From assembly GCA_035578905.1 (NCBI GenBank), contig JAQJVL010000280.1, positions 930,001-994,000 on the forward strand: a stretch of DNA of 64,000 nt, given 5' to 3'. Below the pieces are notes generated by a model. The model made no database searches and was not told where the DNA came from. It worked only from the letters and a program-made list of their open reading frames with translations. Positions 23,331 through 33,437 of the stretch are shown here, piece after piece (position 1 is the stretch's first letter; every line of letters starts with the position of its first letter). The stretch is from Stictocephala bisonia (taxonomy: Eukaryota > Arthropoda > Insecta > Hemiptera > Membracidae). A program made the translations under genes and the position numbers.

Positions 23331-23992
23331 GTTCAAAAATGATTTTTAAATAATTTTATCTTTTACCGTCTTATATCTTATACATGGTGGCCATTTTTGT
23401 TTATGAGAATCTTGCGATTTTTGGCTTAGTATACATTAGCGTTAAATTGATTATCACTGGATTGGATTATGCTAGAGCTTCCAAACCAACACCATTCTTT
23501 TCAGGAAGATCTCTTCTACAATACTTGTTACTTTCTTCATAGCTCTAAAAGAAAATTTTAACTTCCAAAATCGTCCCCAAAGTTCGGTATTGAAAATTGG
23601 CAAATTTCTCTATTTAGAAGCTTAAAAAACAAAGAAGGGATGATTTATCACAGTTAAAACTTTTTGTTCAGTTAGATAGCATAGCTTACTAATATAAAGT
23701 AGAGTTTCAGCCTTAAAACATGTTCCTTAATTTTTTGTACGTTTTTAAAAATTGAAATTTTTAAAATTTTTGAAAGTTTAAAGCTCTATATCTCTGGTGG
23801 GACATAATATAAAAATCTGATTTTTGCACAGCATGTACATATATATGGTGCTAAAGTAGTATATAAATTTGAACTTTGATATTTGACCCTGAGCAAAGTT
23901 ATGAATTTTCAAATGTTAAGAAAAAAACAGATTTTCCCAATATTAATATTATGCGAATTACTGAAATATGAAGGTGGTATTGGAAAGTACGT
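23331..23992. repeat. Left arm of the long inverted repeat
   Basis: Begins ATGATTTTTAAATAATTTTA and ends ATATGAAGGTGGTATTGG; it is the inverted complement of 28842-30433 without the mariner. There is no coding capacity. The arm preserves the empty target site of the mariner (ACATATATATGG), which fixes that insertion exactly. Confidence 0.92.
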
Positions 23993-24129
23993 AAAGTTAA
24001 GATGGAATGTTGTGTTTAATTGTTAATTAATTAACACACCTATTGAGTGGTCAAACACACTCTGAGCGACCTCTCAGCTGATGCAACTGCCATTGGTGTG
24101 GTTAAAAAAATACGAATAGCAACAAAAAA

Positions 24130-24510
24130 GGTTGGGGTACACATCAAATAACCTTTGTGATCACGCCCACCCATACACGTACAGTGGTATTGATCCACCA
24201 GCCCACCCATACACACACAGAGGTATTGGCCCAACCACCCACCCATACACGCACAGTGGTATTGACCCACCCACACACCCATACACGTACAGTGGTAATG
24301 ACCCACCTGCACACCCATACACGTACAGTGGTATTGAAAATTTGTATTTTTCAATGCCACAGTACGTGTATGGTGTATGGGTGGGAGGGTTAATACAATG
24401 TACGTGTATGGGTGGGCGGGTGGGATAATACCACCGTACGTGTATGGAGTATGGGTGGCGGCTGGGTTAATGCCACCGTATGAATATGGGTGGGCGGGTT
24501 GGTTATATAC
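24130..24510. repeat. Inverted 36-bp minisatellite array, locus 1
   Basis: About five units of the type CACCCATACACGTACAGTGG plus TATTGACCCACC run forward to about 24340. Then, after a short hairpin (GAAAATTTGTATTTTTC), four units run in the opposite orientation to 24500. The period is 36 bases, so all frames stay open and give spurious 12-residue-repeat ORFs on both strands. The same unit occurs at 46439-47269. Confidence 0.92.
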
Positions 24511-25612
24511 AGAAGGTCTCAAAACAAAGAAAATCAGAGATACATAGGCCTTTTTAAAAAATATCTATAGAAGATCTGAAACCGTTAAACATAACTGATG
24601 TAATTACATACCTCATTCTAACTCTTATAAATGTTTAGAAGTACACTTATTTCTTCATATAGCTTTTGAGAAATAGAAAACGATCTTCCAGTAGCTGTGG
24701 TAAGTTCAAGCACTGAAAGTTTTCTCAGTATATTCTTTAGTGGGATCCAAACAGTATCACTGGTTGATTTTTTAAATGTCCGTGGTCCAGTTGGTTTATA
24801 AAACTTCACAAATACATCATTGTTTTCCAAACTTACTTTTTCAACATCTGCAAGCCACCACTGTTCATCATAAACAACGGCAACAATGTCATTTATTCTT
24901 ACTGTAAATGAAGTAATTTTACATACTTTATGATCTTCGTAAATCACTGTTTCTTAAGTAACATAGCACCTAACTATGTTTTCTGAAATGCTATGAAATC
25001 CCCATGTACCTTTTATTGGCAGACAGTTGACAAATCTGGTTTGAAGTCTTTCGATATGTAATATTATTTCTTCTTTCTTGACAAGGAAATATGTTACTCC
25101 TTTAATATTACTGTTGCAAAATGTGTATATATCCTTGACTGTAAGGATTTGGTTTGAGGTAGCACGTTTTATTTGCTTTGTAAACTTGCTTTGCTCACCT
25201 CCCGTTTTGTAGTACCTCCTACTCCATCGCATGCATTTTTGCCATAGCAGGAGGAAAAAAATGCCACTCAGCTTCAAATCCAAAATCTATTTTGTAGTAG
25301 CAGAAGTTAAAAAATTCTTCTTATTTTTATACTGACTGCCACTACCATAAGAAAAATAGATAAGATTCTCTCAACAGTAGGCATTTTTTTCTTTTATAAA
25401 TTTTGTCACATGATTGAGAAATGCATAGACAACTGCAGTGTTGTGCTCCAAGTAGTCACTAAGGATGCAGATAGAACAACTACATACCTGACCGTTTTCA
25501 TTTTTATAATAAAACACAAATGGATGCACAGTTGCTTGGTTGTTGACCCAGTGGTATCCTTGAATTTCATCCTGTACCAAAAAAGTAAATTTTTCTGCAG
25601 TCAGCTATGCAT

Positions 25613-25686
25613 TCATTTTCAGAAAGCCTTTCTTTTTTTTCTTTCATAAATTGAGAAAGCCTTTCTTTTTTTTCTTTCATAAATTG
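25613..25686 (-). repeat. 36-base tandem duplication inside the pseudogene
   Basis: Two adjacent copies of AGAAAGCCTTTCTTTTTTTTC plus TTTCATAAATTG duplicate the peptide QFMKEKKERLS in frame. One copy is expected in the family. Confidence 0.9.
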
Positions 25687-26276
25687 ACTTTGAATTTTTG
25701 AGATGTAGTGGTGACTTTTAAGGTTGATTAACTTTTCTCCTAATGATTCAAAGAACTCCTCCTGAGATTTTACTATTGTAACCATTTCCGCCCTGTCTGT
25801 TGTGACCTACTGCTTGAATGTCACATTGTCTGGCATTTCTTCTTCAGATTTCTGGAGTATTTGAAGAAGTACCTCTTTATTAGGACAACTTGCACAAGTA
25901 GACATCATGCAGTCATAGGCATTTGTATTACAGACTAACAAATCAAGTATTTCCTTATAGTCAACATTAAATTTTGCACCAGCTAACATAAGCTTCACAT
26001 TTTGGTGGTAAAGGCAAACACATACAGAATGCGTTCCAGAAGAATCAGCAATTACACACCATTTTGGGCGCAGTTCACAAAATTTGGATCTGCCAATGTT
26101 ACAGTCTGGATAAGCATTTTTGAAAGCCACATACAGCTCATTTAGATTTGACAGCACTAGGCGTTTCTGTTTAATTACTTTAGTGCCATTTATAACTTCT
26201 TTAACACAATCTTTCTTACCTGAGCACATTCTACTATTTTCATCACTCTCATAAAACTGTTTGTTTGACATTTTAA

Positions 26277-27353
26277 CCCTTTTAGTGCCAGACAGTTTTT
26301 TGGGGTACTTACGAAAAATGCCAACCCATTTTCATAAAGGGTGTGCGAAGAATGCCAGGCCACTTTAGGCCATTTTGACATATTTTGTTAAAACATTCAT
26401 AGCTCTCTTATTTGTTATTATAAATTAACAAATGGGGTCTTGTTTTGTTCGTAATAATATGTTTGTAGTAAACAAAATATAATTTTGAGTTATTTACAAG
26501 ATTTAAAAAAATTATATTACAAAAAGTTTCAAAAAGTTTTTTTTCTTTTTATTTTTTCAAGTTTGAACATACATTACTACTTTTTGTATAAACTAAACCA
26601 CAGTATTAAAATATAGAGACTAATCTACATATAATTGTAAGTACACATACAAAAATTAAAACACTTACATTCAAAAACATAGTAGATATAAAAATCTTTG
26701 AAAAAACATGTAATTATCCAAAATTGGTAAAAACGTCAGATAAACAGCTGTTATTTCGTCATGACAACGATCAGTAGAGTAATAATTTTGTTGTTGCCAT
26801 ATGGCATATTGTCTTCAATCCCTATGTCAAGTTTGAAAGCATTCGGTCGACAAATAAAATTAAAAAAAATTATATTACAAAGTTTCAATAAGTTTTTTTC
26901 TTTTTATTTTTTCAAGTTTGAACATACATTACTACTTTTTGTATAAACTAAACCACAGTATTAAAATATAGAGACTAATCTACATATAATTGTAAGTACA
27001 CATACAAAAATTAAAACACTTACATTCAAAAACATAGTAGATATAAAAATCTTTGAAAAAAACATGTAATTATCCAAAATTGGTAAAAACGTCAGATAAA
27101 CAGCTGTTATTACGTCATGACAACGATCAGTAGAGTAATAATTTTGTTGTTGCCATATTGTCTTCAATCCCTATGTCAAGTTTGAAAGCATTCGGTCGAC
27201 AAATAAAATTACAATATAATAAAAACTTGACGTGCGCCCATAGCGCACATCGGCAGTTTTAGCGGGACCGAGGCGCGTGCGCTCACGGCGCACGTCGGCA
27301 TTTTTCGAACAAACTCTGACGTGCGCTCGCGGCGCACGTCGGCATTAAAGGGG
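26277..27353. mobile_element. piggyBac-like TTAA MITE with internal duplication
   Basis: TTAA flanks both ends (26273-26276 and 27354-27357). The left terminus is CCCTTTTAGTGCCAGACAG; the complement of the right is CCCCTTTAATGCCGACGTGC. Removing the insert restores the family reading AKKLLMSNKQFYES across the site. It contains no transposase, a 351-base direct duplication and a CpG-rich right end with repeats of GCGCACGTCGGCA. Confidence 0.85.
26505..27212 (+). repeat. 351-base direct tandem duplication within the MITE
   Basis: Two adjacent, nearly identical copies run from AAAATTATATTACAAA to CGGTCGACAAATAAAATT, with the boundary near 26861. The few differences include loss of a 5-6 base stretch in GCCATATGGCATATTG. 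Identity suggests a recent event. Confidence 0.88.
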
Positions 27354-28429
27354 TTAATAGTTTCTTCGCTTACACATGCTCCTTTCTTTTTCCCTAAAAC
27401 TGGAAGAATACCTTGTTTTCTTACTAAACTTCTGGTAAGTTTAAACGGTCCGAAACTTTGAACTCAGTAGCAATTTGTTGTCTTGACCAAGAGTCAGGTA
27501 TTAAACTTAGTATTTTTACTTGTTCTTCTTTAGATGCTAATGAACATTTCGTTTTCAGTTTTTCAATCAAATCATAATACTCGGCGTTTAATACTTCTGA
27601 CCCTTCATTTTTGATGAACTGGCATTGTCAGGGTGTGTTGATGCAAAACATGTTTCCAAATTTTTTTCTTATCTTCTCTGATATTTTTTAAACTTTTCCC
27701 TCAATAGCTGCTTGTCTTTTTGCACTTCTCAGATTTCTTATTTTAGAAGCAAGAGATACATCTAAATTGTAACAAGCGTAATCTAATTTTTGTATAGCTT
27801 TTTCATTAGGAATATAGGCATCAGCCAAGACTTCATAAGTATCTGATGATTCTGGATTTGAAACAGTAGTTAATTTTGAAAAACAGTTCGGGCACAGAGA
27901 TTTTCCAGGGATTATTTCAAGTTTTATTTTAGAATCATTTGGGTTTAACAGGGATAAGTGATCAAGATTTATTTCTCTTAGGCCCTTTGAAATAGGCTTT
28001 TTATGAACTTTTAATGGATCACAGCAGTATTTACCAAAAATATGGTTGTATTTTAATATGTATTTCTTTTCATGGTACTCATGTATTGTTGAAATTGAAG
28101 AACTTACTCTAAAGTTAAACAAATTTTGAACACTTACTTCAAATTCACTTAAATGTTTCAGGGTTTTAAAAACTGGACCATAAAATGATTTGTAACAATC
28201 TTTACTTACTAATTTTCCAACAGAGCATTGTTCATCCATTTTAATAATAAAAAAATGTATGTAAAAGTTTAGATGGGAAATATTTACAACATTACGTTAA
28301 ATTTTAAATTCACAACTAAACTTCAAATCAATTAACAAATATTTGCACTCACTTAAAAGTTAAAAACTTCAAAGTATCTTAACCCACACAACCACACATA
28401 ATGAAGTATCTGGACTGACAGCAAATATG

Positions 28430-28560
28430 TCTGGTATTGGAGAGGGGAGTTCATAATCAAGTACAGACTTGTCCACTGAACTCCTGTGCAGACTTGTCCA
28501 CTGAGCTTCTGTGAAGACTTGTTTACAAGACTCTTGTGCAGACTTGTCTACTGATCTGAC
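28430..28560 (+). repeat. ~35-base degenerate tandem repeat
   Basis: Four degenerate copies of a unit like GTGCAGACTTGTCCACTGA upstream of the decayed ORF of the long-arm element. It may be part of that element's promoter region; this is inference. Confidence 0.65.
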
Positions 28561-29008
28561 TCACTGATAAAGTCACATAGATTTTGTTCTGTATTCTTAT
28601 TGGTGTTATTTTTATTATTATAATAGGCTTTTTATTATTAATAATTTATTATAATATATTATTATTATAAGTGATTTTATTCCTTCATAAACCAGTGTTC
28701 ATTAATTTCATTTCAATTTAAAACCATGTCTAAAGAGCTAGAACAGAAGGTAAAAAGTTTTTTTTTATAAATTGTAGTCATATTTAAACACATATAAGTA
28801 CATGTATTGAGAGTAAACCTGCAATTCATCAAACATAGGCCAATACCACCTTCATATTTAAGTAATTATATTACTTGGCGAAATTATATTAACGCATTAT
28901 ACTAACATTGGCGAAAATTTGTTTTTTCCTAACTTTTGAAAATTCATAACTTTGCTCAGAGTCAAATATCAAAGTTCAAATTTATATACTACTTTAGCAC
29001 CATATATA

Positions 29009-29931
29009 TGAGGTATGTCCAGAAAGTAAGTTCCGTTTCCATTTATATCCACTGCAGCGCTGGGATCGCAGTTCCGCGCATGCGCGGCAGACGCTCTGTA
29101 TCAAGGAGAAGAAACGTGCGCCATTTTGAGATCGCTGTCAGTCTCGTACGCTTTGTTGTGCTTGTTTAAAATGTCGGTGTTGATCGAAAATCCCGCCACT
29201 TGTGAAATCAGATCTGTGATTCGTTTTCTGAATGCTAAGAAAGTGAAACCGATTGACATTTATCGGCAAATTTGCGAGGTTTACAGACAAAATGCGATGA
29301 GTGATTCAATGGTGAGAAGATGGGTCCGACAGTTTAATGAAGGACGTAATGAAGTGCATGATGAAGAACGAAGTGGGCGTCCATCTTTGATTACAGAAGA
29401 ACAGGTTCACACGATTGATGAGAAGATCAAGGAAAACCGTAAGTTTACAATGAGTGCTCTCGCTATGGAATTCCCCCAAATCTCACAATCATTAATTCAT
29501 GAAATTGTTACTGAAAAACTGAAATTTCGAAAACTTTGCTCACGTCGGGTACCGAAAATTCTTACTGAGCAACACAAAACACAACGGATGGGTAGTGCAC
29601 TTCAGTTTTTGAACCGTTATGATGAAGGCGGTGAAGATTTTCTGTCACAGGAGATGAAACTTGGGTTTCTTATGACACCCTTCAACACTTCAACGATGAC
29701 GAAGAGCTGAAAGAAAATGTTTCCAAATGGTTGAAGACACAGGCAGCAACCTTCTATGAAGAAGGCATAGAAAAACTTGTGCCACGCTATGACAAATGCC
29801 TGCAAAATTTCGGCAGTTATGTAGAAAAGTAGTTTAAGAGTTGTAGATTTTAGTGCAATAAATATTTTTTCTGTATCTGTAGACAAATTATTTTTATTAC
29901 CAAACGGAACTTACTTTCTGGACGTACCTCG
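29009..29931 (+). mobile_element. Mariner deletion derivative
   Basis: TA flanks it at 29007-29008 and 29932-29933. The termini TGAGGTATGTCCAGAAAGTA and, complemented, CGAGGTACGTCCAGAAAGTA form inverted repeats of about 30 bases. It is 923 bp against about 1.3 kb for a full mariner. The uninterrupted sister arm at 23830-23860 shows the empty site. Confidence 0.93.
29171..29832 (+). pseudogene. Mariner transposase with deleted catalytic core
   Basis: Residues 1-150 keep the mariner HTH region (KPIDIYRQICEVYRQNAMSD, RSGRPSLI) and lead to GDETWV, the first Asp motif, in a shifted frame near 29650. The reading then jumps directly to FNDDEELKENVSKWLKTQ and the C-terminus EKLVPRYDKCLQNFGSYVEK. The segment with the second and third Asp is gone, so no active enzyme can be made. 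Typical DD34D mariner transposases are about 345 residues. Confidence 0.9.
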
Positions 29932-30433
29932 TATGTACATGCTGTGCAAAAATCAGATTTTTATATTATGTCCCACCAGAGATTAGAGCTTTAAACTTTT
30001 AAAAATTTCAATTTTTAAAAACGTACAAAAAATTAAGGAACATGTTTTAAGGCTGAAACTCTACTTTATATTAGTAAGCTATGCTATCTAACTGAACAAA
30101 AAGTTTTAACTGTGATAAATCATCCCTTCTTTGTTTTTTAAGCTTCTAAATAGAGAAATTTGCCAATTTTCAATACCAAACTTTGGGGACGATTTTGGGA
30201 GTTAAAATTTTCTTTTAGAGCTATGAAGAAGAAGGTAACAAGTATTGTAGAAAAGATCTTTCTGAAAAGAATAGTGTTGGTTTGGAAGCTCTAGCATAAT
30301 CCAATCCAGTGATAATCAATTTAACGCTAATGTCTACAAAGCCAAAAATCGCAAGATTCTCGTAAACAAAAATGGCCAACGTGTATAAGATATAAGACGG
30401 TAAAAGATAAAATTATTTAAAAATCATTTTTGA

Positions 30434-30932
30434 NNNNNNNNNNNNNNNNNNNNNNNNNNNNNNNNNNNNNNNNNNNNNNNNNNNNNNNNNNNNNNNNNNN
30501 NNNNNNNNNNNNNNNNNNNNNNNNNNNNNNNNNNNNNNNNNNNNNNNNNNNNNNNNNNNNNNNNNNNNNNNNNNNNNNNNNNNNNNNNNNNNNNNNNNNN
30601 NNNNNNNNNNNNNNNNNNNNNNNNNNNNNNNNNNNNNNNNNNNNNNNNNNNNNNNNNNNNNNNNNNNNNNNNNNNNNNNNNNNNNNNNNNNNNNNNNNNN
30701 NNNNNNNNNNNNNNNNNNNNNNNNNNNNNNNNNNNNNNNNNNNNNNNNNNNNNNNNNNNNNNNNNNNNNNNNNNNNNNNNNNNNNNNNNNNNNNNNNNNN
30801 NNNNNNNNNNNNNNNNNNNNNNNNNNNNNNNNNNNNNNNNNNNNNNNNNNNNNNNNNNNNNNNNNNNNNNNNNNNNNNNNNNNNNNNNNNNNNNNNNNNN
30901 NNNNNNNNNNNNNNNNNNNNNNNNNNNNNNNN
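30434..30932. other. Assembly gap, 499 N
   Basis: A run of N. The right arm of the long inverted repeat enters it and hAT-like copy C leaves it, so both boundaries are hidden. Missing ULK3 exon sequence could also lie here, though nothing shows that. Confidence 0.98.
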
Positions 30933-31671
30933 GTGTTTTCAAATATTGCTGATAACAGTTGAATATTGCAGATAACATTGACACATTTGTTATTGTGACT
31001 TTTGTTATTACATCCTGTCTGATAGGGTACCTGGCCTATCCATCCTTTTAACAAAACATTTATCAATCAAAGCAAGTATTATCTTGTTTCCTTTTACAAA
31101 TTCAAACTTGTTACATTTTGAACAATAATTCACGTTCGTCGATTTTGATTCAGTTAATCCATTAGCATTGTTTTCCAAAATACTTTACTCAAGATTATTT
31201 GCATTAAAAAAAAGAAAGTACAATTAAAAGTGAATTATTAAAAAAACTGTATTAACATTTATTTTCAATTTTTTTATTGGAAAATATTTTAAATTAGAAT
31301 TAATATAAAACTCTCAATTAATGTATTCAATAAATTATATTTTATTGCATTTGTTGGTATTGTTTTATTAATTTTAATATATTGGCTAAACAATAATGGA
31401 ATGTCATAATTGAATCAAAATGATGCTTTTTCTAAACAAATTCTGTGATATAGTATACTTTTTTATCTATGCTTATGTGACTTTGCATTTAACCCTAGAC
31501 GTGGCAGCTAGGAAACTCAAAGCAAGCCAGTTTTCACTGTTTTCAGCTTAATACTTTAAAAATTTGTGAAAAATACTTTTTTGCACTAAACTGTACCATG
31601 TTTTATATTGATTTGTTCAGAAATAGCTAAGTAACCTTTTCTTATGCTTTTCACTTATATATATATATATA

Positions 31672-33437
31672 CAGAGGGTGGCCAAATTATTAGACTAGAC
31701 TGCTTTTTTAGCGAAGAATATGAGAAAACTTTATTTTAACAACTTGTTACATCTTAGATTACAACAAATACATTTTTTTAGTACTTTGTGTGCATACCCT
31801 TGTTCTTAATTAACATTTTTATTCTATTTGGCATGCTTTGGACCAAATTTTTACAATTGTTCTTAATTTCCTCATCATGGTGCCACACTTGTATTAACAG
31901 TTCAATAAGTCCTTGTTGAGTTGTAACTTTGTGATTTTTCATTCTTTTCTTCACAATAGCCCATAGATTTTCAATTGGATTCATGTCAGGGCTATTACCT
32001 GGCCATGGAAGTGTACTGATCTCTGATTCACGGAGAAAGTTTGACACAGTCTTCGCTGCGTGGCAAGGGGCTCCGTCGTGCATAAAAATATATTCGCCAT
32101 TCGGGAACCACTCTTTTGCTTGGGGAATAAGCCTTTTTTTCAACACATTCAAATACTGGTCTTGTCTCATAGTTTTGTCTACTATATACAGTCTTCCTGG
32201 GCCATGTACAGACATTACACTCCAAATCATTACCGACGTTGGATGCTTTACGAACTGCTGAATACAATTTTCGTTAAACTCTTCCCCAGATTTTCTACGG
32301 ACGTACTGATAGCTCTCATCACTAATCTGGAATATATACTCATCAGAGAAGCATACCTGGAAAAACAAGTTGAATTGTAGTTGACTGTTGCTTAGGTTAG
32401 GTTAAATTAAGTTAAATTAGGTTATAGGTTTTGTACGGTACGATAGGCCTACGTAGTAATTTCATCATTATATTGATTACCATAGTTTTAACATTTTAAA
32501 ATACATTAAAATAAGCTATAAATGCATGACTAGTATATATAGGCATACTGTAGGTTAGTTTACCTTTTCCCAATCTTCAACTGTGAAGCTTAGTAAGCCC
32601 TTAGCCCATTGCAGCCGTTTCTTGGCCATGGCAGGCGTGATCTTCTGTTTCTTCCTTGGCCTACAAGCCTTTAGGCCTTCTCCACTCAACACCCTCCTTA
32701 CAGTTCTAGTTGAAACATTCGCTCCGTACTCATTTATTTGTTCAGTCAATTGTTTTGTTGTATTTCTTCTGTTCATTGTAGTAATATTTTTTAGTTTTCT
32801 AACCAGTCTGTCATTTAGTTTACGCTTTCGACCACATTTGCCTACTCGACGTGGTTCGTAATTCAAATTGAGATCACAGGCCATCTTAATTCTGCTCACA
32901 GATGTTTGGGAAATACCTAATCTCTTAGCTATTTCAGTCTGTGAATAGCAGTTTTCTTCCAATAAAAGTTTCACTGAAGCACTTTTTCTGGAGGACAAAT
33001 CACTTGTTTTCCCCATTGCTGGTCAAATGTTTTCAACACAATTCAGAAACCAAAATGCACTTAAAAGTTATAAAAAAAGCAGAACAAACTGATTTACAAC
33101 ACAAACCGCTTCATAAACACTGTTTGCAATTCACACAATACATAAATAAACAACTACAAACACAAGTAATCAACATCAACTGTAATAACTGTATGCCAAG
33201 TTTGAGGTTAGGAATTGCTTATAATGTCTAAAAGAAACAACAGCTGATTCAGTGCTGCCAATGCCATCAGAATCAATACAAACACATTCAAGCATAATAT
33301 AAATTGATTTTATACTGTAGTCCATGCCAAATTAGGCAGTTTTATTTTAGTTTATACATGTTTTCCAACCAAATTCAAAGTTAAGTCAAAAATGCATTAA
33401 ACTAATACGTCTAGTCTAATAATTTGGCCACCCTCTG
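31672..33437 (-). mobile_element. Complete Tc1-like transposon with intron
   Basis: TA at 31670-31671 and 33438-33439. Both ends begin CAGAGGGTGGCCAAATTATT and stay identical through AGACTAGAC, about 29 bases. The element is 1766 bp. The transposase reading frame is complete once a 207-base GT/AG intron is removed. Confidence 0.93.
31778..33016 (-). CDS. Tc1-like DD34E transposase, two exons, intact
   Basis: Exon 1 is 32564-33016 and exon 2 is 31778-32356. The junction reads GAAAAG|GTAAAC ... TTTCCAG|GTATGC, and joining gives DWEKVCFSDEY, the expected context of the first catalytic Asp. The product is 343 residues. It has an N-terminal paired-like HTH (YSQTEIAKRLGISQTSVSRI), a GRKRKLN basic linker, Asp156 in FSDE, then MHDGAPCHA and NSPDMNPIENLW, with 34 residues between the last two acids (DD34E). 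No stop or frameshift interrupts it. Without splicing the frame is lost, so expression in animal cells needs the intron removed. The intron is inferred from splice consensus and restored homology. Confidence 0.88.

Larger units (their letters stand above)
24618..28239 (-). pseudogene. Decayed protein of an uncharacterised, transposon-associated family
   Basis: Consecutive minus-strand pieces make one protein of roughly 850-900 residues. N-terminal part, 27688-28239: cysteine pairs at LCPNCFSKL. Middle: ILSLIPDSWSRQQIATEF (about 27500), CSGKKDCVKEVING, SGTHSVCVCLYHQNVKLM and CASCPNK (25807-26271). Later: EIQGYHWVNNQATVHPFVFYY and LSDYLEHNTAVVYAFL (25371-25580), EAEWHFF (frameshifted, about 25270), then VAVVYDEQWWLADV and GPRTFKKSTSDTVWIPLKNI (24618-24947). 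From memory these motifs recur in multicopy unannotated proteins of many invertebrates. Stops, frameshifts and a TTAA MITE disrupt it. Transposase function is inferred only from its place between inverted arms. Confidence 0.65.
23238..30433 (-). mobile_element. Long-inverted-repeat transposon with an uncharacterised protein family
   Basis: The left arm, about 23331-23992, and the right arm, 28842-30433 minus the mariner insert, are inverted copies of about 660 bases with a few percent divergence. For example, CTGGATTGGATTATGCTAGA at 23458 mirrors TCTAGCATAATCCAATCCAG near 30290. The match runs into the N gap, so the true arms are longer; GGGTCAATCCATATGAAGTG near 23238 may be near the terminus. 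The interior encodes, on the minus strand, a decayed protein of one family. A 36-bp minisatellite, a TTAA MITE and a mariner derivative were added later. Confidence 0.75.
28842..30433. repeat. Right arm of the long inverted repeat, split by a mariner
   Basis: Starts CCAATACCACCTTCATATTT and continues to the N gap at 30434. The arm matches the complement of 23331-23992 except for the mariner at 29009-29931 and a short divergent stretch near 28865-28915. Confidence 0.9.

Noticed and set aside
24040..24522. 160-residue minus-strand ORF with PYTYGG and CTCMG repeats
   Set aside because: Same minisatellite artefact as at 47 kb.
30413..31066. Long ORFs of 181-217 residues across 30.4-31.1 kb
   Set aside because: They run through the 499-N gap and consist almost entirely of unknown residues.
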